Source: a virus
DNA: 56,751 nucleotides
IMG/VR virus record: IMGVR_UViG_3300036945_000784
Coordinates: 1 to 56,751 of that record
Direction: 5' to 3' (one strand)
Shown: positions 21,728-32,800 of the stretch, one piece after another
Position numbering within the stretch: the first letter of the stretch is position 1
Layout of the letters: every line of letters starts with the position of its first letter
Notes under the pieces: generated by a model
Told to the model about the DNA's origin: nothing
Database searches by the model: none
The model's input: the letters and a program-made list of their open reading frames with translations, nothing else
Made by a program: the position numbers and the translations under genes

Positions 21728-23989
21728 ATGGCATCATCCTTCACGGCAACGGGAGCGACGGGCGGGGCATTCGTCTGCGAGGCGGGCGATTATGCAATTG
21801 GCCGTTCGTCCGTCACGACCGCTGAGCCGACAGCCGAGGTATCCTTCAAGTTCAACGTCGCGCGCCGGCCTCTGGTACTGCGGGTCGGATCGACAGCGGG
21901 CGGTCAGGAGATTGTCGAGGACATCGAGTTTCCGCCAGGAGATTACGTCCACACATTCACGCCGGGTGTCTCGCCCTACTATCTCGAGTTCCAGCTTCGT
22001 GAGGTAGGTCAGGCGACCCTAAGCGGTCTGGAGCGTGTCGCGCCTGGTCTTCTGTCGCTACCAACGCCATACGACGGCGCCACGCTGCGATCGATCCGGT
22101 CGGAGCAGAGCCTCAACGTGATGTGGCTGGCTGACGGACGGACAAAGCCTCGCGTGCTGGCGCGGTTCGGGACGGCTTCGTGGGGCCTGCGCCTGTTCCA
22201 GCCCAAGGACGGGCCGTTCGAAAGCAACGAGATTTCAGGCATCACCCTGACGCCAAGTGCGCGGACCGGAACGTCAGTCATTACGGCGTCGGGGCCTGTG
22301 TTCAAGGCGACGGATGCGGGCTCGCTGATCCGGCTGACGCAGAACGGGCAATATGAGACGGCCTCGGGTAATGCGCTCAACGTCACGAGCGACGCGATCC
22401 GGGTGTCTGGCACGGGCGCTGCGGTTCGGACGTTCTACTACACGATCAGCGGAACGTTTGTAGCGTCGGTGACGCTGCAGCGATCGGTAGGGGGCGAGAC
22501 AAACTGGGCCGACGTGACCACGGTGACGAGCGCCACAAGCGCCTCGCTCAATGATGCGCTGGATGGCCAGGTCGTCTACTACCGCCTGAAGGTTACCGCC
22601 TGGACCAGTGGCACGGCGGCTATGGAGCTGACCTATTCGGGCGGCGTCACCGATGGCGTGGGCCGGATCTTCACGGTCGATGCCGACAACGCTGTGACCG
22701 TGGACGTGCTGGAGCCGTTCTCCACGACGGACGCAACCTCGATCTGGGCGCGCGGCTCGTGGTCGGATCGCTTCGGCTGGCCCAGCTTCCCGGCGCTGTT
22801 TGATGGGCGCCTCTCCTTCCTGCGTTCTGGCCGGCGCTGGCAGTCGGTGTCGGACGATTATGAGAGCTTCGACCTCGGATCGGAAGCCGATCGGGCGATC
22901 TCGGGGACTATTCCGGGGCAGATGAACCTGCCGCGCTGGGCCAAGGCGCGCGACAGGCTGATGATCGGCACGGGTGGCGGCGAGGGCTATATCTCCGCAG
23001 GCCGGGACGATGAGGTGATGACGCCTGACAATGCGCGAGCGAGGATCAGGACGGATCGCGGTTCGATCGACGCGGATGCAGCGCTGGTCGATGGCTCGCC
23101 CGCGTTCATTCACAGGTCGGGCCGCAAGGTCAACCTGATGGTGTGGGATGGGGCAGGGTACAGCCTGGTCAACCTCTCGCGCCTGCATCGGGATATCGCC
23201 GGAGTAGGCACAGGATCGCTTCTGGAGCTTGCCTATCAGCACGAGCCTGAGCCGCGCCTCTATGCGGTAAGATCGGACGGCCAGTGCGCCACCATGCTTC
23301 TGAGCGTGGCGGAGCAGGTCGGTGGCTGGTCGCGGATCGATCCGACAGGAGCGGACGCAAAGATCGAGAGCGTTTGCGTGGTTCCGGGTACGCCGGAAGA
23401 TCACGTTTACCGCGTGGTGAGCCGCACGATTGGCGGGTCCACGGTAAGATACGTGGAAAAACAAGCGCGTGAGCGTTGGACAAGCAGTTCAGCGGCATGG
23501 CGGCTTGAGGCGGCGCTTGAGTATTCGGGCGCTTCGACCTCGACGTTGACCGGGCTCAGCCATCTGGAAGGCCAGAGCGTTTACGTCTGGGGGAATGGCC
23601 GGATCAGCGGGCCGCACACGGTTTCTGGCGGGTCGATCACGACGAGCTTTGCCGTGACCTATGCGATTGTCGGGCTGAAGTACCAGGGTTTTTACAAGGG
23701 TCCTCGGGCTCCCAACATCACGAAGTCGAAGAAGATCGAGCGGCTGGGCCTTGTGCTGCACAACACGGTCGGCGGCGGTGTGAGCTGGGGCCAGGACTTC
23801 ACCGAGATGAGCACGCTGGATGATCGCAGCCGCGAGGATGCGACCTATGACAGCGTCCTGCCGGTCTACAGCGAGGACGTGGATTTCCCGCTGTCGGGCT
23901 CGTGGACAAACGATGCGCGCGTCTGTGTGCGTCTGGAGGGCGTTGGGCCGGCGACTGTTCTGGGCCTGGCGGTGACGACTGCGTCATGA
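21728..23989 (+). CDS. Tail nozzle / tail tubular protein B-like
   Basis: A 753-aa mostly beta protein. The region around residues 345-430 (WSDRFGWPSFPALFDGRLSF, SVSDDYESFDLGSEADRAI) carries the signature seen in nozzle proteins: Phe/Tyr-rich beta-propeller blades preceding D-x-x-SFD. Its C-terminal third resembles the DNA-gate and tip region of such proteins. It follows tail tubular A and the split N-terminal piece. The stop overlaps the next ATG. Confidence 0.75.
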   Translation: MASSFTATGATGGAFVCEAGDYAIGRSSVTTAEPTAEVSFKFNVARRPLVLRVGSTAGGQEIVEDIEFPPGDYVHTFTPGVSPYYLEFQLREVGQATLSGLERVAPGLLSLPTPYDGATLRSIRSEQSLNVMWLADGRTKPRVLARFGTASWGLRLFQPKDGPFESNEISGITLTPSARTGTSVITASGPVFKATDAGSLIRLTQNGQYETASGNALNVTSDAIRVSGTGAAVRTFYYTISGTFVASVTLQRSVGGETNWADVTTVTSATSASLNDALDGQVVYYRLKVTAWTSGTAAMELTYSGGVTDGVGRIFTVDADNAVTVDVLEPFSTTDATSIWARGSWSDRFGWPSFPALFDGRLSFLRSGRRWQSVSDDYESFDLGSEADRAISGTIPGQMNLPRWAKARDRLMIGTGGGEGYISAGRDDEVMTPDNARARIRTDRGSIDADAALVDGSPAFIHRSGRKVNLMVWDGAGYSLVNLSRLHRDIAGVGTGSLLELAYQHEPEPRLYAVRSDGQCATMLLSVAEQVGGWSRIDPTGADAKIESVCVVPGTPEDHVYRVVSRTIGGSTVRYVEKQARERWTSSSAAWRLEAALEYSGASTSTLTGLSHLEGQSVYVWGNGRISGPHTVSGGSITTSFAVTYAIVGLKYQGFYKGPRAPNITKSKKIERLGLVLHNTVGGGVSWGQDFTEMSTLDDRSREDATYDSVLPVYSEDVDFPLSGSWTNDARVCVRLEGVGPATVLGLAVTTAS

Positions 23990-24372
23990 TGTTCGAGGAC
24001 ATCACCGCGGCTCACATCCGGGCATGGGGCGAGCGGTCCTTTGGTGACGAGCACCTGATCTGCGGCTTTGCTGGGTTCTCGAACTCGGGGCGAATGGCTT
24101 GCCTGTTCTGCGCCTATCCCATTGGCGATCGGTGGTGGGTGGGGTTCAGCCGGAACGAGCACTGCACGCGCTCTGTCCACAAGCAGATTGTGAAGGCGCT
24201 GGATGCGCTGGCCTCGGTTGCGTTCGACGGGGTTCAGCAGATCACGGAAGTCTGGGCGCAGTGTGATGAGAGCCAGCCCCGCGCGCGGGAATGGATGGAG
24301 CATCTGGGCTTCGTGCAGATGACCCGGACGGACTGGAAGCTGGACCTGCGTAATCGGGTGAGGAAGCACTGA
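23986..24372 (+). CDS. GNAT-like protein of podophage tail module
   Basis: A 128-aa protein. The C-terminal AREWMEHLGFVQMTRTDWKL is the acetyltransferase-like 'GF' motif found in small podophage proteins placed between nozzle and internal core genes (T7 gp13 position). ATG 23,986 forms an ATGA overlap. Whether it acetylates anything is unknown. Confidence 0.65.
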   Translation: MMFEDITAAHIRAWGERSFGDEHLICGFAGFSNSGRMACLFCAYPIGDRWWVGFSRNEHCTRSVHKQIVKALDALASVAFDGVQQITEVWAQCDESQPRAREWMEHLGFVQMTRTDWKLDLRNRVRKH

Positions 24373-24950
24373 TGGCATTTCTTCTTCCTGCACTCGCCGC
24401 TGTCGGCACATTCATGGCGGCTCCTGCCGTTGTCGGCACGCTGGCGGTTGGATCTCTGGCCGTGGGCGCCTACGGCCTCTCCGAGAGCGCCAAGGCGGGC
24501 CGCAAGGCAGCGTCTGCATCTGATGCATCGGCACAGATCGAGGCGGCGCAGATCGAGGCGCGGGCCAAGTCTACGCTTGCCGAAGGCTCCTACAATGCCG
24601 ACCGCATCGGCAAGAAGGCGCGGGAAATCCTGGCACAGCGCCGGGCGATGGCGGCGGCGGGCAACAATTCAACGACCGATCAATCCGAGATGGCGGTGCA
24701 GGCGGAGACGATCCGCGAGGCGTCGATCGATCAGCTTCTGATCATGGCGAGAGCGGAAGATGACGCCAACAAGGATAGATACCAAGCGGAAACCACTAGA
24801 CGCACTGGAAAATCCCAAGCTAACATCATGCGCAACCAGACGCGGGCTGGGTCTATCAGCAGCGCGGCGTCACTGGCAAACTCGGCAAGTCAGGTTGATT
24901 GGGCGCAGTCGTTTGGCGGAACCACAACCATGAAGAAGCCTGTGGTCTAG
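24372..24950 (+). CDS. Internal virion protein, gp14-like
   Basis: A 192-aa protein with an N-terminal hydrophobic region (residues 3-35, Ala/Val/Gly-rich) and a long helical, Ala/Gln/Glu-rich body, ending GGTTTMKKPVV. This matches T7 gp14-type internal core proteins, which are ejected first and form a pore in the outer membrane. It shares a base with the preceding stop and overlaps the convergent lipoprotein gene by 4 bp. Confidence 0.7.
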   Translation: MAFLLPALAAVGTFMAAPAVVGTLAVGSLAVGAYGLSESAKAGRKAASASDASAQIEAAQIEARAKSTLAEGSYNADRIGKKAREILAQRRAMAAAGNNSTTDQSEMAVQAETIREASIDQLLIMARAEDDANKDRYQAETTRRTGKSQANIMRNQTRAGSISSAASLANSASQVDWAQSFGGTTTMKKPVV

Positions 24951-25216
24951 GCGCAGGTGATCTTGATGCTGCGGTTTTCCGTGGACGTCCGGTTCGTGAG
25001 AATGCGCGTTCCGACATCTTCGCTGATAAGCAGGTAGTTTCCTCCGCAAATCTTGCGCGCGTCATCATAGCATTCGGCAATCGAGGTTGCCTCTCCACCA
25101 CAATAAACGATGTGACCTGCCGCGCCGTCTGGGGTGAGAAACGCTTCTGACACAACGTCAGGCTCAGTCACGCATCCACCCAGCGCCAGAGCCAACATCA
25201 CTGCTTTGATCTTCAT
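24947..25216 (-). CDS. Lipoprotein moron gene in antisense orientation
   Basis: An 89-aa predicted lipoprotein: a short basic N-terminus, a hydrophobic stretch MLALALGG and the lipobox LGGC (Cys15). The mature part has four further cysteines (YCGG, AECYDD, KICGG, ITC). ATG 25,216 has GAGG 7 bases upstream. It is the only minus-strand gene within the late block, squeezed between gp14- and gp15-like genes, which is typical of a 'moron' expressed in lysogens. Superinfection exclusion or surface alteration is a reasonable hypothesis, not shown. Confidence 0.7.
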   Translation of the reverse strand: MKIKAVMLALALGGCVTEPDVVSEAFLTPDGAAGHIVYCGGEATSIAECYDDARKICGGNYLLISEDVGTRILTNRTSTENRSIKITCA

Positions 25217-25262
25217 GTCCTGCCCTCTGTCGATGGGCGGACCATAACCGTTCGAGCGCCCA

Positions 25263-26864
25263 TTGCCCACCGTACCGAATCGTTACGAGTCGCAGGTTGC
25301 CCCGCAGGCAAACCGGCGCATCATCGAACAGCCGACGCTCGCGCCCGACAACTCGATGGGCGATGCACTCACGAAGGTGGGGCAGGTCGGACTAGAAGTC
25401 GCTGGCCGCATCCAGAAGGCCCAGACCGACCAGGAACTCGTCAAGGCGGAGATCGACGCCCGCACGCGTCTGGACCGCCTCAAGCGCGATCTGGAGGCCG
25501 ATGCCGAGACGCCCGAGGTGGCGCTGCCGGATCGCTGGCGTCAGGAATCCGAGGCGATCCTCAAGGACGTATCCGGCAAGATCGGCTCCGAACGTGCTCG
25601 CACGCTGTGGATGGACCGCGCGAAAGGCTGGCAGGGCGAGGGCGAGAACTGGTCGGTTGACCTCTCGCGCAAGCGGTCTGTGGAAAAGGTTCGCGGCGGT
25701 CACATCACGAGCATCGCGGAACTGAACGCGACTGCCGGTGACGCGTCTATCTCGCCGGAAACACGCGCCGCCCAACAGGTTGCTGTGCTGGCCGGCATCA
25801 AGTCGAGCGCAGAGCTTGGGCTGGTCGGGCCGGATGATGTCGCGCGCTACGAGGCTGAAATTGCTGCCTCGGGCGTCAAGGATCGGTCGGTGCGCTGGAC
25901 AGCCGAGGTCGAGGCGCTGGCTGAGCAGGGTATGTTTGACACTGCCGAGAAGCTGGCGGCTGAGGGCGGCAAGGCGGGCATTCCGAAGGCGTATGTCGAT
26001 GACGCCAAGTCATCGATCAACAGAGCGAAAAGCCGGATCGAGAAGGAACGCAACGAGCGCTGGAACGTCAACGACGCCAACTTCCAGGTGGACGTCATGG
26101 CCGGCAAGAATGGCTATCGTCATGTGGACGAGGCTATCGCGCGCGGCGACATTGACCCAGCGCGGCGTGACACGCTCTACCGCGCCGTCAGGACCGAGGA
26201 AGATCGCCGGAGGGCTGAGGCTGAGGCATCGAAGCTTTCGGCTGCTGAGCGAGCGGCAGCGGAAAACCGCAGCAAGGATGTCAGGTTCATTTTCAACTCA
26301 ATGGCGGAGATGGACGGCGCGCGGTTCATGGGCGGCAAAGAGACGTGGAGCGACCAGCACCGCGCCTATTATGATCTGATGACCCAGGCCGATCAGCGCG
26401 CAGTGGACGAGCAAGTCCTGAAAATGCGCCTTGAAGGACCCAAGGTCGGGCCGACAAACGCCATCGAACGGGCGCTTCTGGATGAGGCCAAGCGTGTTGT
26501 TCCGGAGTGGCGGATTGGATCTGAAGCTGATCCGAAGAACCTGCCAACAGACTCGATTCCCTTCAGCGGTGTGTTGCGGAAGGTTGCCGAAGAGCTTTCG
26601 CCCACCATGGGCGGCAAAGAGATGACCGTGGATCAAGCGCGCGATGCCGTTGCGCGGGCGCTGCGTAGCTACCAGCCCGACAAGTGGATGGGCCTGCCGA
26701 CCAACGACCGTGACGCGTGGATGGATCGCGCCGGCGCCGCTGCTCCCTATGACGAGAACGCCAACATTCGCAACGAGATCAGAGCCGAGTTCGTCCGCAT
26801 GAAGCGCCGTGAACCCACCAAGGCGGAACTCGATGCGGAATTTGCGCGCGTGGTGGGTGACTGA
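25263..26864 (+). CDS. Internal virion protein, gp15-like
   Basis: A 533-aa, highly helical, charged protein. The N-terminal PTVPNRYESQVAPQANRRI is typical of proteins in this slot, followed by coiled-coil arrays (LVKAEIDARTRLDRLKRDLE). By position it is the T7 gp15 counterpart of the ejected core, spanning the periplasm. It starts at TTG 25,263; the stop shares one base with the start of the giant gene. Confidence 0.72.
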   Translation: MPTVPNRYESQVAPQANRRIIEQPTLAPDNSMGDALTKVGQVGLEVAGRIQKAQTDQELVKAEIDARTRLDRLKRDLEADAETPEVALPDRWRQESEAILKDVSGKIGSERARTLWMDRAKGWQGEGENWSVDLSRKRSVEKVRGGHITSIAELNATAGDASISPETRAAQQVAVLAGIKSSAELGLVGPDDVARYEAEIAASGVKDRSVRWTAEVEALAEQGMFDTAEKLAAEGGKAGIPKAYVDDAKSSINRAKSRIEKERNERWNVNDANFQVDVMAGKNGYRHVDEAIARGDIDPARRDTLYRAVRTEEDRRRAEAEASKLSAAERAAAENRSKDVRFIFNSMAEMDGARFMGGKETWSDQHRAYYDLMTQADQRAVDEQVLKMRLEGPKVGPTNAIERALLDEAKRVVPEWRIGSEADPKNLPTDSIPFSGVLRKVAEELSPTMGGKEMTVDQARDAVARALRSYQPDKWMGLPTNDRDAWMDRAGAAAPYDENANIRNEIRAEFVRMKRREPTKAELDAEFARVVGD

Positions 26865-29800
26865 TGCCAGTTATCCCATTCTCATCTGCCTCGCGTGCTG
26901 CGGGGGCCGCGGACGACATCACTGAGCAGGTCGAGGCTGAAGAAGCCAGGCGCTATCGCGAAGCCGCCGCCGCCAAGCTCAAGGATCTGATGAACACGCC
27001 GGTCAAACGGTTCGACCCCAACGGCGGGACGTCACCGATCAACATTCCCGAGCCCGTGACGGGCGGCTGGCGGGTCAGGACAAATGGCGACCCGCAGCCA
27101 AATGCGGACGCCCTGCCGGGTGGTGTGTTCAATCGATTGGTTGAGCCAGACCTGGACGACCCCGTCCGTGACGAAACGGGCTTCGGTCAGGTTGGCGAAT
27201 GGACTGAGGATCTGGCGCGCCCTGCTGCCCCCGAGGGCGATAGCGGCAGCGCAGGCATGGGCTCTGGCGGGCCCGGCGGTGAAGGCGGTCTCTCGGATCA
27301 GACGATATCCGATATCCGCGACCGGCTGCGTATTCGGAAGGAAGGCGACAGCACGCGCGAGCTACGCGCTCGGATGCTCAATGCGCCGAACGCGGATCAG
27401 GCGGCGATCGATGCTGACCTTGCCGAACGGCAGGGTGTGAATCGTCTTGAGGTCGAGCGCAACCGCGACACGTTCGTTGCGGTGGACCGTGCGCAGGCGA
27501 TCGATGAACTGCGGAAGACCGCCCCGAAGCTCCGCGCATGGCTGGACTACAACCCCGCCAACCTGGAAGTCGCCCACGACGATGTCGAGAGCCTCGGCTG
27601 GTGGGAGCAAACGCAGGCATTCTTCAGCCCCGGCAATCTGTCGCTGGAGAAGACCGGGCAGGCGCTGCAATCCGGCTTCGTGGACAAGATCCCCGAGCAG
27701 CTTTACGGCCTCGACCAGATGCTTGGCGATGCCAATGCGTCGATCTACAAGGCGCTCCCCGACTGGTTCCCCGGCAAGTTCGGGCTGGTGAACGAGCAGG
27801 TCCAGCGCTCGCTCATGGCCGACATGAAGCGGCAGGAGATGGCCGCGCAGGGCAAGGCGAACGCGCCTGTAGGCGAGACGTGGCTTGAGCGCGGTATCTA
27901 TGGCGCGGCGCAGTCGGCCCCATCCACGCTTGTCTCGCTCGCCATCACGGCGGTCACGAAAAGCCCCGTGGTGGGCTCTGGATCGATGGGAGCGACGACT
28001 GCGGGCGGCGCCTATGGTGAGGCGCGGGACGAGGGCAAGTCGCTGGGCGATGCCTTCCGCTACGCCCTGACGCAAGGCGGCATCGAGACTGCGACCGAGT
28101 TCATCCCGCTGAAGTTCCTCGTGGACGATCTGGCAAAGGATAGCTCGTTCGCAAAGACGTTCTTCCGTCAGGCTGCGGCTGAAGGCATCACCGAACAGGC
28201 GGCGACGTTCCTTCAGGACGCCTCGACGTTTATCGAACTGAACCCCGACAAGACGCTGGGCGAGTTCCTGGCTGAGCGTCCGAACGCCGCCCTTGAGACG
28301 CTGGTTGCGTCCACCATCATGTCAGGCGTCACGACCACGGTCGCGCAGGGGATGCAGGCTGCGGGCGACCAGATCGACAGGAACGCGAGACAGAAGCGTG
28401 CTGAAGCTCGCGCCAACTACCTGACGGACATGAAGAACAACGCCAACTCGTCCAAGCTGCTGAAGCGCGGGACGGTCGGCGCGGACAAGTATCGCGAGGT
28501 CGCTGCGCAGGCGTTGGCTGGCGGGCCGCGTGAGAACCTGTTGATTGACCCCGAGGCCATCCGCTCGCTGGCGCAGGAAAAGGGCGTCACGGTTGAGCAA
28601 CTTGCAACGGCATGGCGCATTGAAGCTGAGACAATCACAACCGCGATGGACACTGGCGATTTCGTCGCTGTGCCGACAGGCAACTATGCTGCCGCGCTGG
28701 TGACAGCCAAGAAGGACATTGGTGTTTCTGGTGATGTGATCGACCAGGCGCTCAGCGCGGACATGAAGTTCTCGCTGGACGATAGCACGGCACGCGAGAG
28801 TGAAGCCGCAAAGGCGGCATTTGAAGAGGCCATGCAGGCGCGGGCCGAAGTTGGTGAGCGCGAGCAGGCTTTTGCGGATGCCGAGGATCGGCTGCGCAAT
28901 ACGATCCGCCAGCAGATTGCCGACCTTGGCGTCTACAATGCCGAGACATCGGAGACGTATGCCGAGGAGCGTGCAGCGAAGGTCGTGACACTGGCGCAGC
29001 GCATGTCGGCGGCGTCAGGTCAGGAAGTCGATCCCGAGCAGCTTTACAAGGACGAGTTCGCGCCAATCGTTCTGGGTGGAACGTGGACAGAGGATAGCGG
29101 CGCCATCGCCCAAAGCATGGTGCGCACGGCCAACCCGCCCGGAGATGTGGAACTTGAGTTTGCTTCCAAGGAGCTTTCCCCGCAGGAGTTCGAAGCGTGG
29201 AAGGGCGCGCGTGACGGTCTCAGCAATGAGGCGATTGCGGAGCGGATGAACGCGGTCGAGCCCGATGCGGTTGTCTCTGCCGACGATGTGAAGCGCTGGC
29301 TGTTCCGTTCCCGCGAGCGTGGGTATGATTCGCAGAAGCCGCATTTCAACGACAGGGGCATGTCGCCGGTCACGCAGCGGCTGATCGAGCTTCGTGCGCG
29401 GGGCGTGAAGAACCCCCAGATTGCGGCGGCGCTGTATCCTGATGTGGATACCGAAACGGCGCTGAACCGCGTCAAGGCGCTCGCCAGCAAGAACAAGGCG
29501 AAGATCGAGGAGCGGAAGGCTGCGCTGGCGTCCCCTGGCAACCGTGGCGAGTTCCAGGCGCAGACGGCGACGATCAAGCGCAAGACAACCCTATTCGAGA
29601 GCCAGCGTCTCGATACGCTCTTGCACGAAGGGGCGCACGAATATCTCGACATCGTCTGGCGCATGTCCCGGCGTGAGGATGCCAATCCGTATATCATCGG
29701 TCATTGGGCGGCGATCCTGAACTGGCATGGGCTCCATCCCGAATGGAGCAATATGTACGACCCCGAGACGGGCTTCATCACTGCCGAGGGGCGCAAGCTT

Positions 29801-32800
29801 CACGAGACATTTGCCGAAGCTTACGGCGTTTACTTCATGACGGGTCAGGCGCCCACAACTGCGCTGCGGTCTGTATTCGAGACAATCAAACAGTGGATGC
29901 TGAGCGTCTACAAAGCCATGAAGCTCGGTATGTCTGCGGCCATCCGCGATGTCGGCCCGGAGACGCGGGCGAAGATCGACGCCGCAGAGAGGGCGGCGGG
30001 GAAGCGGCTGAAGACGCAAGAGATCATCGACCTGATCGTGCCTGCCGAAATCCGTCAGGTCTTTGACCGCTCGCTGGCGAGCGATGAGGCGATCAATGCT
30101 GTTCACGCTGGCTTCGTTGCCGATGGCGAGACGATGGCGAAATCCATCATCGCGAAGCTGGACCCGAAGGGCCTGTGGAAGCCGGAACGCAAAGAGAAGT
30201 TTATGGTTCGAATGCGCGAGCGGTACGCCGCAGCGCGCGATCTGGCGAAAGCCCGACATTCCGCCCTGCTCATTGAGCAACATACGCGCCGCCTGACGAA
30301 TGTTTATCAGGAAGAAGAACGCGAGGTCCGTCGCGAAGTCCAGTCCGAGATCGACGAGCGGCCTGAACAGCGGGCGTTCTACTGGCTCTCGACGGGACAG
30401 TATCGCGACACGCGAGAGGCGCAGGCAGAGGAGGCTGCTGCACAAGCCGAGGCCATGCTCAGCCTTGCGCAGGCTGACGGCTACCTCGGGGCGGACCTCA
30501 AGGAAGCGGCGGAATGGATTGCGGCTCGCGCGAAGGGGCTGGACATGTCCGATGCAGCCCGGAACGCCCGCGCCAAGGAGATGGGGTTCACGGCCAAAGG
30601 CTTCCACGAAACGACCGAGGATTCCGCTGTCGGTATCATAAGCGGCTTCGAACTGAACCGTCGCCGCGCCGCGACTGGCGACCATATCATGCCGGTTGGC
30701 GTGTTCACGAAGCCCACGGCAGGCAAGATCGGCATTGGCAAGGTTCAGGTGCCGCTCCTGATGCGCCTTGGCAACAACCGAACCTTTACGGATCGGGCAG
30801 AGCTGGAGGCGCATCTGCGGCAGGACGCAGCCTATGCGTCGATTGTCGATGAGATGAATGCGGCAGATGCCCGTTACAAGGAAAACTTCAATGCTCGGGA
30901 TGCGGAGTGGCGCAACACGGAACGCCGAAGCCCCGAATGGCGTCAGAGAAGCGACGAACTCAACGCCATCCTGAGCACATGGGAAGCCGAGATCAACCGC
31001 CTTGGCGAACAGGCTCGCAGCCGCGCAACTGACGTTCTCCAGGCTGAAGGGCTCAACTCGATCACGGTCACGAAGGACGAGGGCTCTTTCTCCCGCGCCA
31101 TCAAGACGACCGTGGTGTTCAACCCGAACGATCTACGCTCACCTAACGCGGCCTTTGATCCGGACAAATCGGACAGCGCGCGTCTTCTCGCTCAGGGCGA
31201 CGGTGACTGGATGGGCGCCTTCCTCGACAATTACGTGGAGAACCCGTCAGACCGATCGATTCAGCGCATGGTGCGGAAGATGTTTTCGCAAGGCACGCCG
31301 CCGGCAGTGAGGCTCCTGCGCTATGATGGGAAGACCATTGCCTTCGACGGCTTCAACTACACGCACGACGATGCAATCCAGCTTCTCGGAGCGCCGGAGA
31401 ACGCAGAGCGCGCCTTGATCGAAAGCGGGGATACCCTGGAGACTGTGCGTTGGTACGATGCGGGCGGATCGACGCTCGCGCAGACCGTCCAGCCCACGCG
31501 CCAACTCGACGCATCAGCCGCAACATACTGGGACGAGCCCATGGTGTTGGGTGCGGATGACCGCATCTTTCGGCCCGGCCAGCCTGACGCACTGGGCTTC
31601 ATCACCTCTGCCGAACGCGCTCTCGCGAACCCGCCAAAGCGATTCAAGAACGCGAAAGCCCTATCCGCTGACCAGTGGCGGAAACTCATGCGAGACGGCG
31701 GCGCATCGAAGGAGGCGTTTACTTACCAGATCGAGCCAGCGTTGCGCGCACTCGAGCAGGAAGGTGTCACCGGCGACATTCCAAAGTCGATGTTTGAGGA
31801 AGCTCTAGCGCGCAACCGCACGACATTCACCTCGATCGAGGAAACGCTCGCGACAAAGCCGAAGGGCGGTCTTGAGCCTATCAATGCTTCCGACGCGGCG
31901 AACTATAGTCAATACGTGGCGCCGGGCAGCTGGACGAACTACACGCAGCAACAATTCATCATGCCGGGATTAGACTACCGGAGCCACAACTGGGATGCGT
32001 CTGGAGTTGTCGGACATATCCGCACGACCGAGCGCAAAGTCGGCGGCGAAACTGTCCTGCACGTTGAAGAACTGCAAAGCGACCTTCATCAGGAGGGTGC
32101 GCGTTTCGGATACAAGGGCGAGCGCGTTGACGCAAAGACCCTGCTGGAGCGTGCTGGCGAGGATAAGCAGCGCGCTATGCTGCGCTGGATTGCTTGGCAG
32201 AAGGACAACCCCGGCAAGTTTGAGTTCAAGGCTGGCGAGCGCAATCCCGATGGGAGCGTCAAGCGTCAGGGCGGCTTTTGGACGGACGACGCTGTCGGTG
32301 CAGAGCTCATGCGAGAGGCTGAGGCCGCGGTTCAGCGGGAATACGACGCACTAAATGCTGCACAACAGGAGCGCGACACTCCGCAGCCGCCGCGCGCGCC
32401 AGTCGAGAACTGGGAGGAACCTTTCGTCCGGCATATTCTGCAGCGAGCAGCGAAAGATGGGTACAAGACCGTCACGTTCCCGACCCATGATTCACTCCAT
32501 GAAGTGCTGCGCAACGAGGGAACTGACAAGTTTTACGACGAGCGCCTACCCAACACGCTAAGCCGCGTAGCCAAGTCACTTGGCGTAACCGTCGGCAAAG
32601 AAACGCTGGATTTAGGTCTGAGGGTTAAGCGCGAAAAAGACACTGACGGCTCGACCATCTACAGCCTAGTAAACAAGGAAGGCCTGTTCGTCGAATGGGT
32701 GGACGGAGCAGATCACGGCAAGGCGGTAATCGCAGAGCGCAGCAGCGTGCCTGCGATTCAACTGACGCCGCAGGCGATTACCAAGCTTGCTGAAGGCGTT

